Positions 44,994 through 53,597 are shown, counted from the first letter of the stretch. The stretch: 64,000 nucleotides of DNA from Sedimenticola sp. (GCA_026992075.1 JALXAM010000076.1:1-64000); one strand, 5' to 3'. Notes: generated from the sequence alone by a model not told the origin. Numbers and translations are program-made.

Positions 44994-47902
44994 CGGTTTC
45001 TCCTGAAGATCCTGCCGAAGCGGCCGGCCACATAGGCCTGCCACCTGGGCTTGCGGAAGGTCTGCCCCGGCAGGGGGCGCTGGGGCTCGAACTGGGGCCA
45101 GCTCGTTGCCGGCTCGTCGTCGCCGGCCTTGTAGAGGCGCACGCGCACGTCGAACCAGGCCGCCTGGCCGGTGACCGGGTCGGAGTTGGAGAGGTGCTCG
45201 CCCGACTCGCAGGGCGGCAGCTCCTCGGAGATGAGGTGGTTGAGGAGGAATCCCTTCTGCGACTCGTTGGCGCGCGGCGACAGCCCCCAGGCGCCGGCCG
45301 CCTTGCCGATGGCGTTCCAGGTCCAGACGGTGCCCGGCTCCACCGCGTTGGAGAAGCGGGCCATGCAGCGCACTTTGCCGTGGGGCGACTCCACCCAGAT
45401 CCAGTCGCCGTCCTCGAAGCCGCTGGCGCGGCCGGTGCGGGGGTTGACGAAGAGATAGTTGTGGGTGTGGATCTGGCGCAGCCAGGCGTTCTGGCTGTCC
45501 CAGGAGTGGTACATGGCCATGGGGCGCTGGGTGAGTGCGTTGAGCGGATAGGCCTGGGTGTCCACCAGGCGTGACTCCAGGGTCTCGTGGTAGAAGGGCA
45601 GCGGATCGAAATACTGCTCCACCCGCTTGCGCAGCCGTTCCGGCGGCTGCTTGCCCGGCCATTTGCCCTGGGCCGCCAGGCGGAACTTCTGCAGCACCTC
45701 GGAGTAGAGATGGAGGGTGATGGGCTCGGCGTAGCGGGTCATGCCGTGGGCCCTGGCCCATTCCAGGTAGCCGCGGTTCCAGTTGCGCATGTACTGGTAG
45801 CTGCGCGGCAGTTCGTAGTGGAAGACGCAGTTGTTCCGCGCGTACATCTCCCACTGGCGCGGATTGGGCTCGCCCTTAAGGAACTTCTCGCCCCCCTTGC
45901 CGCGCCAGCCGGCCAGGAATCCGATGCCGGAGCCCGGCGAGGTCTCGTAGTTGACGATGAAGTCGGGATAGTCGCGAAACTTGCGGTTGCCCTCCTCGTC
46001 CACGAAGGCGGGCAGCTTCAGGCGCGAACCCAGCTCGATGAGTACCTCCTGGAAGGGCTTGCACTCGCCGGTGGGCTCCACCACCGGGATGCGCACCGAG
46101 TCCACCGGCCCCGAGTACTCGGAGATGGGCCGGTCGAGCAGCGACATCACGTCGTGCCGCTCCAGGTAGGTGGTGTCGGGCAGCACCAAGTCGGCGAAGG
46201 CCACCGTCTCCGAGGCAAAGGCGTCGCAGACGATGAGGAAGGGGATGCGGTACTCGCCGTTCTCGTCCCTGTCGGTGAGCATCCTGCGGATCTCGCCGGT
46301 GTTCATGGCCGAATTCCAGGCCATGTTGGCCATGAACAGCATCAGGGTGTCGATGCGGTAGGGATCGCCCCGCCAGGCGTTGGTGATGGCGTTGTGCATC
46401 AGGCCGTGCACCGACAGCGGGTACTCCCAGGAGAAGGCCTTGTCGATGCGCACCGGTTCGCCCACCTCGTCCACGAAGAGATCGTCCGGGCTCGCAGGCC
46501 AGCCCAGGGGCATGCCGTTGAGGGGCGTCTCCGGCTGCACGTCCTCCGGCCCCTTGGGCGGCTTGGGGCAGGGCGGAATGGGGCGCGGGAAAGGCGCCTT
46601 GTGGCGGAAGCCGCCGGGGCGGTCGATGGTGCCCAGTAGGGTCATCAGAATCCCCAGGGCGCGGATCGCCTGGAAACCGTTGGAGTGAGCCGCCAGGCCG
46701 CGCATGGCGTGGAAGGCCACCGGGTTGCCGGTGACGGTGTCGTGGTCGTTGTCCCAGCAGTCGGTCCACTGGATGGGCAGCTCGATCTTCTGGTCGCGGG
46801 CGGTGACCCCCATCTCGTGGGCCAGGCGGCGGATGGTGTCGGCGGGGATGCCGGTGATCCCCTCGGCCCACTCGGGGGTGTAGTCCTCCACCCGCTCCTT
46901 GAGCAGCTGGAAGGCGGGCTTCACCGGGGTGCCGTCCTCCAGCTCGAACTCGCCCAGCAGGCGGGGGTCGCAGCCAGGGGTGTGGGTGCCCATGGCGATG
47001 TTGAGCTCGCGGTCCCACCAGAGCTTGTTCTGCGGATCGAAGCACCCCTCCTCCACATGCATCTCCACCCGCTTGAACAGGCCGTGGTCCTCCCGCCCGG
47101 GGTCGTCGATCACCAGCTCGGCGGCGTTGGTGTACTGCACCAGGAAGTCGCGGTCGTAGAGGCCGGTGTTGATCAGCTCGTGGATGATGGCCAGCAGCAG
47201 GGCGCCGTCAGTGCCCGGCTTGATGGGCACCCACTCGTCGGCGATGGCCGAGTAGCCGGTGCGCACCGGGTTGATGGAGATGAAGCGGCCGCCGCGCCGC
47301 TTGAATTTCGAAATGGCGATCTTCAGCGGGTTGGAGTCGTGGTCCTCGGCGGTGCCGATCATCACGAACAGCTTGGCTCGGTCCAGGTCAGGCCCGCCGA
47401 ACTCCCAGAAGGAGCCGCCGATGGTGTAGATCAGGCCGGCAGCCATGTTCACCGAGCAGAAACCGCCGTGGGCGGCGTAGTTGGGGGTGCCGAACTGCTT
47501 GGCGAAGAGGCCGGTCAGCGCCTGCATCTGGTCGCGGCCGGTGAAGAGGGCGAAGCGTTTGGGATCCTCCCGGCGGATGCGCCCCAGCCGCTCCTCCATG
47601 ATCTCGAAGGCCCGCTCCCAGGAGATCTCCTCGAACTCGGAACTGCCCCGCTCCGCCCCCTCCTTGCGCAGCAGCGGTTTGGTGAGGCGGGCGGGCGAGT
47701 ACTGCTTCATAATGCCCGAGGCCCCCTTGGCGCAGATCACCCCCTGGTTGTGGGGGTGGTCGGGATTGCCCTCGATGTGGCGCACCTCGCCGTCACGCAG
47801 GGTGACGCGAATGCCGCAGCGGCAGGCGCACATGTAGCAGGTGGTGTTGCGGACCTCCACGCGCCCCTGGGCGCGGTCCGAGCGAGCGGCGGGGTCTTCC
47901 AT
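44990..47902 (-). CDS. soeA: Sulfite dehydrogenase molybdopterin subunit SoeA (DMSO-reductase family)
   Basis: A 970-residue molybdopterin oxidoreductase. The N-terminal [4Fe-4S] site is CYMCACRCG with GVICAKG. The molybdopterin regions include FALFTGRDQMQALTGLFAKQ, DVMSLLDRPISEYSGPVDSV and GSGIGFLAGWRGKGG. There is no twin-arginine signal, so it should be cytoplasmic, as in SoeABC of Allochromatium vinosum, where the complex oxidises sulfite to sulfate. PhsA/PsrA and DmsA relatives are exported, so this is the main evidence for SoeA. Gene order soeA-soeB-soeC with overlaps supports one complex. A MITE-like element separates it from the upstream regulator gene. Confidence 0.88.
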   Translation of the reverse strand: MEDPAARSDRAQGRVEVRNTTCYMCACRCGIRVTLRDGEVRHIEGNPDHPHNQGVICAKGASGIMKQYSPARLTKPLLRKEGAERGSSEFEEISWERAFEIMEERLGRIRREDPKRFALFTGRDQMQALTGLFAKQFGTPNYAAHGGFCSVNMAAGLIYTIGGSFWEFGGPDLDRAKLFVMIGTAEDHDSNPLKIAISKFKRRGGRFISINPVRTGYSAIADEWVPIKPGTDGALLLAIIHELINTGLYDRDFLVQYTNAAELVIDDPGREDHGLFKRVEMHVEEGCFDPQNKLWWDRELNIAMGTHTPGCDPRLLGEFELEDGTPVKPAFQLLKERVEDYTPEWAEGITGIPADTIRRLAHEMGVTARDQKIELPIQWTDCWDNDHDTVTGNPVAFHAMRGLAAHSNGFQAIRALGILMTLLGTIDRPGGFRHKAPFPRPIPPCPKPPKGPEDVQPETPLNGMPLGWPASPDDLFVDEVGEPVRIDKAFSWEYPLSVHGLMHNAITNAWRGDPYRIDTLMLFMANMAWNSAMNTGEIRRMLTDRDENGEYRIPFLIVCDAFASETVAFADLVLPDTTYLERHDVMSLLDRPISEYSGPVDSVRIPVVEPTGECKPFQEVLIELGSRLKLPAFVDEEGNRKFRDYPDFIVNYETSPGSGIGFLAGWRGKGGEKFLKGEPNPRQWEMYARNNCVFHYELPRSYQYMRNWNRGYLEWARAHGMTRYAEPITLHLYSEVLQKFRLAAQGKWPGKQPPERLRKRVEQYFDPLPFYHETLESRLVDTQAYPLNALTQRPMAMYHSWDSQNAWLRQIHTHNYLFVNPRTGRASGFEDGDWIWVESPHGKVRCMARFSNAVEPGTVWTWNAIGKAAGAWGLSPRANESQKGFLLNHLISEELPPCESGEHLSNSDPVTGQAAWFDVRVRLYKAGDDEPATSWPQFEPQRPLPGQTFRKPRWQAYVAGRFGRIFRRNR

Positions 47903-48008
47903 TCGGTGGGAACCTGACAGCGCGATTGAGCTCTTGATTATATTCTTTTTTTCTTATGTTTTTTCCCACAAAAAAAGCAATGCCATTGCCTGGAAGACAT
48001 GGAAGCTG

Positions 48009-48176
48009 CTAAGGAGTCTCTGATCTAATCCATGAACTCGCATCTTGTCCCCCTCTGGTCCGACTACTGCGTTGAAGTTCTTGCCAATAGCCTGCTATTG
48101 GCTGCGAACTTCGCCTTGTACTCGAACCAGAGGAGTACAATCTGCTTCGTCCAGGATTAAATCAGAGACTCCCTAA
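48009..48176. mobile_element. MITE-like inverted-repeat element (160 bp) with CTAA target duplication
   Basis: Element 48013-48172 starts GGAGTCTCTGATCTAATCC and ends with its reverse complement at 18 of 19 positions (48154-48172). Inner parts also pair imperfectly (for example GAAGTTC and GCCAATAGC on both sides of the centre), so it can fold into one long hairpin. CTAA flanks it on both sides (48009-48012, 48173-48176). It has no coding capacity. The right end touches the stop codon of the Crp/Fnr gene. It occupies most of the soeA upstream region (47903-48176). Confidence 0.8.
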
Positions 48177-48869
48177 CTAACAGCCACAACCCTGTCGCAA
48201 GCGATCCAGGTCCAGCACCTTCACGGAGCGGCAGGAGACTTCGATAATTTTCTCCCTTTCCAGGTTATGGATGATCCGGGAAAAGGTCTCGGGAGTGAGG
48301 TTGAGCAACGAAGCGGTATTGGCCTTGGTGTCCGGCAGCTCCACCAAACGATCGTCCCTGCCCTGGGCCTGGGCCTGTTCGATCTCGCGCAGCAGATACC
48401 CCACCACCCTTTCCCGGGAGCTCTGCAAGCAAAGAGCTTCCATCTGGCTGAATAGCTCACAGATGCGTTGGCTCATGTCGCCCAAAAGATGCTGCTGTAG
48501 GACCTTCTCTCTATCCAGGAGGTCGAGAAAGACCTCGCGTTCTATGAACAGCAGCCGGGAGCGCCGGATGGATTGGGCGTAATAGGGCCATGGATGGTTG
48601 GCCAGCACCATGGACTCGCCGAAACTCTGACCGGAATTGATGATCTCGACGATCTTCTCGTTCCCACGGGAGGAGAGAAAGGCCAGTTTCACCTTTCCTT
48701 CCAGGAGGAAATAAAAACCGTTTACCGGGTCGTCCTTGGCGAACAACTGTTCGCCCCGATCCACGTTCAATTCACGGGCACGTTTGGAAACCAAATAGAG
48801 GGCGTCGCCTTCCAGCCCTGCGAAAAGAGACATCCTGGCCAAGGCGCCAGATATGGTCAATGCATCCAT
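48177..48869 (-). CDS. Crp/Fnr-family transcription regulator (Dnr/Anr-like)
   Basis: A 230-residue protein from ATG 48869 (a GTG 27 bp upstream is possible; the ATG has a GGAG site). The cyclic-nucleotide-binding-like sensor domain contains FYFLLEGKVKLAFLSSRGNEKI and GESMVLANHPW. The C-terminal winged helix has LPDTKANTASLLNLTPETFSRI, with the Glu-x-x-Ser-Arg recognition pattern expected to read TTGAT-N4-ATCAA-like sites. There is no N-terminal Fe-S Cys cluster, so it is Dnr-like rather than Fnr-like. A perfect such site lies 233 bp upstream. It may control soeABC and the sulfur globule gene. Confidence 0.88.
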   Translation of the reverse strand: MDALTISGALARMSLFAGLEGDALYLVSKRARELNVDRGEQLFAKDDPVNGFYFLLEGKVKLAFLSSRGNEKIVEIINSGQSFGESMVLANHPWPYYAQSIRRSRLLFIEREVFLDLLDREKVLQQHLLGDMSQRICELFSQMEALCLQSSRERVVGYLLREIEQAQAQGRDDRLVELPDTKANTASLLNLTPETFSRIIHNLEREKIIEVSCRSVKVLDLDRLRQGCGC

Positions 48870-49101
48870 CGCTCCATCCTCAGAACAGGTATTCACGGGC
48901 TTGCTGACCCCGTTCCACCTGGACGATGCTGCATATCCGTGGAACTGTACGACTGGAGGTCTTCTTATTGGGCCCCTATCACGCTCCGAAGTCTTCTTGA
49001 GTCCTTCGAAACCACCATAAAGGCCTTTTCTTTTTAAAAATTATCCTTTTCTGTTCACCTCCGACTCATTGACAATTCGCAACCTTACTCCTGAGTATAG
49101 T

Positions 49102-49115
49102 TTGATCGCGATCAA
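49102..49115. promoter_or_regulatory. Perfect FNR/DNR-type box
   Basis: TTGATCGCGATCAA is an exact dyad matching the Fnr/Anr/Dnr consensus TTGAT-N4-ATCAA. It lies between the Crp/Fnr gene (downstream on the minus strand) and the terminator of the sulfur globule gene. A TATACT sequence follows 2 bp downstream on the minus strand, so the box may sit inside a promoter for the regulator gene. Autoregulation is inferred. Confidence 0.65.
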
Positions 49116-49132
49116 GAAAATGTCCAATAACG

Positions 49133-49168
49133 AAAAAAAGGGCGCACGCCCAAGACGTGCGCCCTTTT
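49133..49168 (-). terminator. Strong terminator of the sulfur globule gene
   Basis: On the minus strand AAAGGGCGCACG and CGTGCGCCCTTT form a 12-bp stem with a 7-nt loop, followed by a run of T. It lies 18 bp after the sgp stop. It also has A/T tracts on both sides and could work in both directions. Confidence 0.9.
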
Positions 49169-49185
49169 GGCGTCCCTTGGCCCGA

Positions 49186-49536
49186 TTATTTGGAGGGCTG
49201 AGCGGGAGCTTGCGGCGCCTGAGGTGCTGCAGGCGCTGCCGGAGGAGGAGCATAGGGCGCGTAAGGAGCACCATAGCCATAGGGAGGATAAGCCCACCAG
49301 GGACCATAGTAATCGTAGTAACGATCACGCCAATAGTTACGGCCATAGCCACGGCCCCGGCCGGAAGCGTGCATGCCGAAATCGAAATCACCGGCGCCAT
49401 CGCCCCACCAGTCATTCCAGTCGTCCCAACCACGGTGGCCCCAACCATCGTCGTCCCAGGGACCCCACCAGGCGGAAGCGGAGCTAGCAGCGGCGATCAG
49501 CGCAGCAAATGCTGCAACCTTGAGCGTCTTTTTCAT
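49186..49536 (-). CDS. Sulfur globule protein-like envelope protein
   Basis: A 116-residue exported protein. The signal peptide MKKTLKVAAFAALIAAASSASA is followed by a Trp/Gly/Asp-rich part (WWGPWDDDGWGHRGWDDWND), an Arg/Tyr part and a Tyr/Pro/Ala tail (YYGPWWAYPPYGYGAPYAPY). This low-complexity composition matches the sulfur globule proteins (Sgp/CV1-3) that coat periplasmic sulfur deposits in purple sulfur bacteria and other sulfur oxidisers. The ATG at 49536 has an AGGAG site. It is alone in its transcription unit, with a promoter at 49650-49678 and a strong terminator. Without a database search the family is assigned by composition and context. Confidence 0.8.
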   Translation of the reverse strand: MKKTLKVAAFAALIAAASSASAWWGPWDDDGWGHRGWDDWNDWWGDGAGDFDFGMHASGRGRGYGRNYWRDRYYDYYGPWWAYPPYGYGAPYAPYAPPPAAPAAPQAPQAPAQPSK

Positions 49537-49649
49537 GTCATCTCTCCTTTTGGATGAAACGAACTTCTTTCAGGCAGCCTGCCTCGTGGGCGTCGAAGTC
49601 CGGCAGGCCATTTTCGAAAGCTTCATACTGCGCGGCTTTCTTGTTGGTT

Positions 49650-49678
49650 AGTATTTAACCTTTTACTAATATAGTCAA
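49650..49678 (-). promoter_or_regulatory. Sigma-70 promoter of the sulfur globule gene
   Basis: On the minus strand TTGACT (49678-49673), 17 bp, AATACT (49655-49650). The spacer and -10 include an inverted repeat TTAGTA/TACTAA. The 5' leader to the ATG would be about 105 nt. Confidence 0.65.
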
Positions 49679-49688
49679 TCGTTTTTTG

Positions 49689-49702
49689 CAAATCACGATT
49701 TG
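49689..49702. promoter_or_regulatory. Dyad operator candidate upstream of the sgp promoter
   Basis: CAAATC-AC-GATTTG is a 14-bp inverted repeat 10 bp upstream of the sgp -35 hexamer. Its position fits an activator site. It does not match the FNR box. Confidence 0.4.
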
Positions 49703-49717
49703 ACCTTCATAGGTATT

Positions 49718-50449
49718 TTAGAAACCTTCCTCCTCCAGAGGCGGGTTTCCATCGTAAACCAGGTATTTCCTTCTTTGAAGGTAGGACTCCCGATAAAAAA
49801 TGTAGGGATCCAAGGCCGCGGAACGCACCACACTTTCGTTGCGCATCAGGCCCGCCGTCTCGTCGATGTAACGAAGCCCCCAGAGCGTCCAGCCATAACG
49901 GTTGTCCCCCACCCGGCGGTTGATGAAATGGGTGACCCAATCCACCACGAAGCCCCCGCCATCCCGCACGCTGCTGGGACCGATTACGGGCAGTACCAGG
50001 TAGGGCCCTGTGGAAACGCCCCAGTATCCCAGCGTCTGCCCGAAATCCTCGTTGTGTTTTTCCAGCCCCCAGCTGGAGGCCACATCCATGAAGCCAAAAA
50101 AGCCGAGAGTGGTGTTGATGGCCATCCTGCCCAGATCCGAAAAAGCGGCCTTCACTTTCAGCTGTAAGAGGTTGTTGACGATATTGGTGGGTTCATCCAG
50201 ATTGCTGAAGAAGTTGGTGATGCCCCGATCGATGGGCTCTGGCGCGACCTTCACATAGGCTCTCGCCAGCGGCTTGGAGACATAGGTCTCCAAGTGATTG
50301 TTGAGATCGAACATGGAGCGGTTGAAAGGCTCCAACGGATCCCCCGGCTCGGGCTCCATGCCCACCCAGCTGGCGCAACCGTTGGCCCCCAATAATATGA
50401 TCAACGCTAGAGGAGCGATCCAGTTTCTCGTCATGGCATGTCTCTTCAT
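49718..50449 (-). CDS. mlaA: MlaA (VacJ) outer-membrane lipoprotein
   Basis: A 243-residue lipoprotein with signal and lipobox (LIILLGANGCASW). The MlaA core is complete: DPLEPFNRSMFDLNNHLE, NFFSNLDEPTNIVNNLLQLK, NTTLGFFGFMDVAS, EDFGQTLGYWGVSTGPYLVLP and GPSSVRDGGG. It removes mislocalised phospholipids from the outer leaflet for transfer to MlaC. An internal ATG 15 bp downstream is an alternative start. The remainder of the Mla pathway is not in the window. Confidence 0.94.
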   Translation of the reverse strand: MKRHAMTRNWIAPLALIILLGANGCASWVGMEPEPGDPLEPFNRSMFDLNNHLETYVSKPLARAYVKVAPEPIDRGITNFFSNLDEPTNIVNNLLQLKVKAAFSDLGRMAINTTLGFFGFMDVASSWGLEKHNEDFGQTLGYWGVSTGPYLVLPVIGPSSVRDGGGFVVDWVTHFINRRVGDNRYGWTLWGLRYIDETAGLMRNESVVRSAALDPYIFYRESYLQRRKYLVYDGNPPLEEEGF

Positions 50450-50477
50450 TGGCCATCACCTCCCTGGCCCGATGCTA

Positions 50478-51353
50478 TCAGAGCACCGGTTCCACGCGGT
50501 ATCCGGCACGCTGCAAAAGTTTGATCAGCCCCTCATTTCCAGGCAGGTGCAACGCCCCAACGGCCACCAGGGTGGTTCCCTCCTGCAGCAGGGGCAACAA
50601 CCGCTTCAGCATGCGGTGGTTTCTCTGGCGGATCAGGTGATCCCGGAACCAGGCCGTCAACTCCGGATCGCCGGAGGCGTCGAATTCCAGGCTCAGCTCC
50701 TGCAGCCTCTCCAGGTCCCCATCGAGATAGACCTGCACCAGCTGCTCCAACTGCTGGTGCAACGCCTGTCGCTGCTCCAGGGTCTCCTCCAGCATGCGCC
50801 GCTGCAACCGCTCGGGGAGCTGGTCGAACAGGGCGAGCTGTTCCGCGGGCGTCTCCAGCGCCCGCAGTTTCTTGTGTCGGGCCAGGGCGTGCCGGTAGAT
50901 CACCTGGTCCATCGCCTCACCGGTGAGCTCCGGAGTTCCCAGGATCACCGCCACGGCCCAGGGTTTCATCCGTTGCAACAGCAATTCCGGCACCCCCTTC
51001 TCGCCCATGGCCGCGACCACCTTGCGAAACAGCTTTTCGCCGAGCAGCCCCGATAGTGTCTGATCCGGCGGCAGCAGCATGGCCGTGCTGGCCATGAGCA
51101 TGGTGCCGGTGTCGGGCAGGATCTCCAGCGCCACCTGCTGCACCTGTTCGAAGGGTTGGTCCAGTCGCTGGAGCACCGTCAGAACGCGCGGATCGTCGCT
51201 GTGCATGGTCCCCAGCAGGTAATGGGCCGCCTGCCCCGGCTTGCTGAACCGGTACAAGGGCCCCTCCCCCGCCAGCGCCAGGCCCTGATGGCAAAGGAGC
51301 CACAAAAAAAGAAGAAGCCAGCGCAACTTTTTCGTCGCCAGGAAGGGCATCAT
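50478..51353 (-). CDS. TraB/GumN-family protein
   Basis: A 291-residue protein with a signal peptide ([20 protein letters not shown]). The TraB/GumN pattern is visible: [13 protein letters not shown] near the start, with the conserved GTMH, and [20 protein letters not shown] at the C-terminus. Members of this superfamily are proposed metalloproteases. Two adjacent ATG codons (51353, 51350) are possible starts. It is 28 bp upstream of mlaA on the same strand and divergent from rnt. Confidence 0.85.
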   Translation of the reverse strand: MMPFLATKKLRWLLLFLWLLCHQGLALAGEGPLYRFSKPGQAAHYLLGTMHSDDPRVLTVLQRLDQPFEQVQQVALEILPDTGTMLMASTAMLLPPDQTLSGLLGEKLFRKVVAAMGEKGVPELLLQRMKPWAVAVILGTPELTGEAMDQVIYRHALARHKKLRALETPAEQLALFDQLPERLQRRMLEETLEQRQALHQQLEQLVQVYLDGDLERLQELSLEFDASGDPELTAWFRDHLIRQRNHRMLKRLLPLLQEGTTLVAVGALHLPGNEGLIKLLQRAGYRVEPVL

Positions 51354-51386
51354 GACTTATCCTTGATCGCCGTGAACGGGCCTCAA

Positions 51387-52025
51387 ATGCATCCTACCAT
51401 CGACCAGCGCTTCCGGGGCTACCTGCCGGTGGTGGTGGACGTGGAAACCGCCGGTTTCGATGCCCGATGCGACGCCCTGCTGGAGATCGCCGCGGTGATC
51501 ATCGAGATGGACCACCGAGGGCGCCTCCAACCCGGGGAGCTGGCGCACTGTCACGTGGAACCCTTCGAGGGGGCCAACCTGGACCCCAAAGCGCTGGAAT
51601 TCAATGGCATCGACCCCTGGCACCCTTTCCGCGGCGCACAGCCTGAGCGCGAGGCCCTGCAGACCATTTTCACCCCGGTCCGCCGTGCGGTGAAACGCAA
51701 CCGCTGCCGCCGCGCCATCCTGGTGGGACACAACGCTTTCTTCGACCTGGGGTTCCTCAATGCCGCGGTGGAACGGACAAAACTAAAGCGCAACCCTTTC
51801 CACCCATTCAGCACCTTCGACACCGTGAGCCTGGCGGGGTTGGCTTACGGACAGACGGTGCTGGCCCGGGCGGTGGAGGCAGCCGGCATCGAGTGGAACG
51901 GAAAGGAGGCACACAGCGCCCTCTACGACGCGATGAAGACAGCAGAGCTCTTCTGCACCATCGTCAACCGTTGGCAGGCGCTGGTGGAGTTGGAAGAAAG
52001 GGCCGCAGCCGAACCTGACCCGTAA
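51387..52025 (+). CDS. rnt: Ribonuclease T
   Basis: A 212-residue DEDD exonuclease for 3' maturation of tRNA and other small RNAs. The motifs are [20 protein letters not shown] (Asp/Glu), [13 protein letters not shown] (Asp) and [16 protein letters not shown] (His/Asp). It also keeps the basic RNase T patch ([20 protein letters not shown]). ATG 51387 gives an N-terminus slightly shorter than in E. coli; GTG 51372 is an alternative. The frame open upstream overlaps the divergent gumN-like gene and is not coding. Confidence 0.95.
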   Translation: MHPTIDQRFRGYLPVVVDVETAGFDARCDALLEIAAVIIEMDHRGRLQPGELAHCHVEPFEGANLDPKALEFNGIDPWHPFRGAQPEREALQTIFTPVRRAVKRNRCRRAILVGHNAFFDLGFLNAAVERTKLKRNPFHPFSTFDTVSLAGLAYGQTVLARAVEAAGIEWNGKEAHSALYDAMKTAELFCTIVNRWQALVELEERAAAEPDP

Positions 52026-52078
52026 GCCGGACTGAAGCCTGACCTACGGGATGAGTGGAATCAGCAGGCCTGGCGGCC

Positions 52079-52426
52079 TCAATCCTCGCTCTCCTTCTCC
52101 TCGGCGGGCCATTTCTTGGCCGCTTCCTTGACCATCTTCTGCAACTCGCCCTTTTCGAACAGCTCCAGGGTGATGTCGCAACCACCGATGAGCTCACCGT
52201 CGATATAGATCTGGGGAAAGGTCGGCCAGTCGGCGAACCTTGGCAGATTCTCGAAGATCTCCGGATCGGCCAGCACGTTCACGTAGGCGAACTTCTCTCC
52301 ACACTGCTGCAGCGCCGCCGCCGCGCGGGACGAGAATCCACACTGCGGGAACTGGGGGGTCCCCTTCATATAAATGAGTATGGGATTGTTCTCTACCTGC
52401 TCCTTGATTCTTTCCAATGGATCCAT
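52079..52426 (-). CDS. grxD: Monothiol glutaredoxin (Grx4 type)
   Basis: A 115-residue CGFS glutaredoxin. The motif is YMKGTPQFPQCGFSSRAAAA. The glutathione-binding segments WPTFPQIYIDGELIGGCDIT are present. This group carries [2Fe-2S] clusters for Fe-S trafficking. ATG 52426 is chosen because the longer frame upstream has no glutaredoxin features. It is convergent with rnt. Confidence 0.95.
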   Translation of the reverse strand: MDPLERIKEQVENNPILIYMKGTPQFPQCGFSSRAAAALQQCGEKFAYVNVLADPEIFENLPRFADWPTFPQIYIDGELIGGCDITLELFEKGELQKMVKEAAKKWPAEEKESED

Positions 52427-52649
52427 GGTCGTCTCACTCCGGTCTTGTGTTCTGGATGGGGACGGAAACATGGGGTGTCCGCCCCGACTTGTCAACCCGG
52501 CCATTCTACCGCTGCCCGTGACCGGCCTTAAACCTCGGGGACACAGGGGAAGTGCAGTCCGGAACCTCTGGTCACCGTCATTGGTCTTATCATAGAATTC
52601 CGGCAATACCGGTCGAAATTGACAACACGAAAGAGGAGCTAGTACGTCC

Positions 52650-53330
52650 ATGAACCCGAACCCCTACCAGAACCAAACCCTGACGCGAAGTTACGAAGGT
52701 ACCTTTGCTACCAACAAGGTACTCAAGAACACCTATTTGCTGTTGTCGGCCACCCTGCTGTTCAGTGGCCTGACCGCTGCGTTGGCCATGGTGCTGGCAG
52801 TGCCCGTGGCGGCCTACACCATCTCCCTCATCGTGGCCATGTTGCTGGGCATGTTCGTACTGCCGCGCACCCAGGATTCAGCAGCGGGCATCGGTGTCGT
52901 CTTTCTCATCACCGGCCTCATGGGCTTCGGGTTGGGGCCGGTCATCCAGCTCTATCTCAACATGCCCAACGGGGCGCAGACGGTGGCTCTGGCCCTGGGT
53001 GGTACCGGCGTCATCTTCCTCGGCCTGTCCGGCTACGCGCTGGCCAGCCGGCGGGATTTCAGCTTCATGGGCGGTTTCATCTTCGCCGGCATGATGGTGA
53101 TGCTGGTGGCGGTTCTGGCCAACATCTTTCTGCAGATCCCGGCCCTGCAACTGGCCATCGCCGCCGGTTTCATCCTACTGATGAGCGGTTTCATCCTGTT
53201 TCAGACCAGCCAGATGGTGCACGGCGGTGAAACCAACTACATCAGCGCCACCTACGGACTCTACCTCTCCATCTTCAACATCTTCATCAGCCTGCTGCAG
53301 ATCCTGGGGATCTTCGGCAGCGACGAATGA
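52650..53330 (+). CDS. Bax inhibitor-1/YccA family membrane protein
   Basis: A 226-residue protein with seven predicted helices. It contains FATNKVLKNTYLLLSATLLF at the N-terminus and the C-terminal QTSQMVHGGETNYISATYGLYLSIFNIF core, the UPF0005/BI-1 signature. In E. coli YccA interacts with FtsH. An AGAGGAG site lies upstream of the ATG. A hairpin at 53339 follows the stop. Confidence 0.92.
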   Translation: MNPNPYQNQTLTRSYEGTFATNKVLKNTYLLLSATLLFSGLTAALAMVLAVPVAAYTISLIVAMLLGMFVLPRTQDSAAGIGVVFLITGLMGFGLGPVIQLYLNMPNGAQTVALALGGTGVIFLGLSGYALASRRDFSFMGGFIFAGMMVMLVAVLANIFLQIPALQLAIAAGFILLMSGFILFQTSQMVHGGETNYISATYGLYLSIFNIFISLLQILGIFGSDE

Positions 53331-53338
53331 AACCAGCG

Positions 53339-53362
53339 GAGCCCCGGCCCTGGCCGGGGCTC
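53339..53362 (+). terminator. Hairpin after the yccA-like gene
   Basis: GAGCCCCGGCC and GGCCGGGGCTC form an 11-bp stem with a 2-nt loop 8 bp after the stop. There is no T-run. It probably stabilises the transcript end or terminates weakly. Confidence 0.55.
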
Positions 53363-53409
53363 TGCCGTAGGTCCGGCTTCGGCCCCACAACCAGAACGCT
53401 TTCCCGGAA

Positions 53410-53514
53410 CCTGTGGACCGGTTTTCGTAACGGGAACGCCGTAAGTACTATCCCTGCAGGCTCCGCTTCGGCATCCCTGCCTGTGAAGTCCCGCCACGAG
53501 TACCGGGCCACAGG
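53410..53514 (-). repeat. Palindromic element, copy D (decayed arms)
   Basis: Arms 53410-53435 and 53489-53514 pair at 21 of 26 positions. The 53-nt core matches copy B in orientation: GCCGTAAGTACTATCCCTGC, then GGCTC and TCGGCATCCCTGCC. It lies in the gene-free stretch 53331-53597. Confidence 0.75.
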
Positions 53515-53597
53515 CCCACTACACTGATGGTCATACGTTGGGCTGAATCCGACACCTACGGCGGAAGCTGCGCGAAAACAGAAACATGGAGCAATAA

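Noticed and set aside
43278-47902. DMSO, polysulfide or thiosulfate reductase instead of sulfite dehydrogenase
   Set aside because: These relatives carry a twin-arginine signal on the catalytic subunit; this one has none, and the sulfur globule context favours SoeABC. Phylogeny would settle it.
48013-48172. The long hairpin as a simple terminator of the Crp/Fnr gene
   Set aside because: It is far longer than a terminator, lacks a T-run and has 4-bp direct repeats at its ends, which fits a mobile element better.
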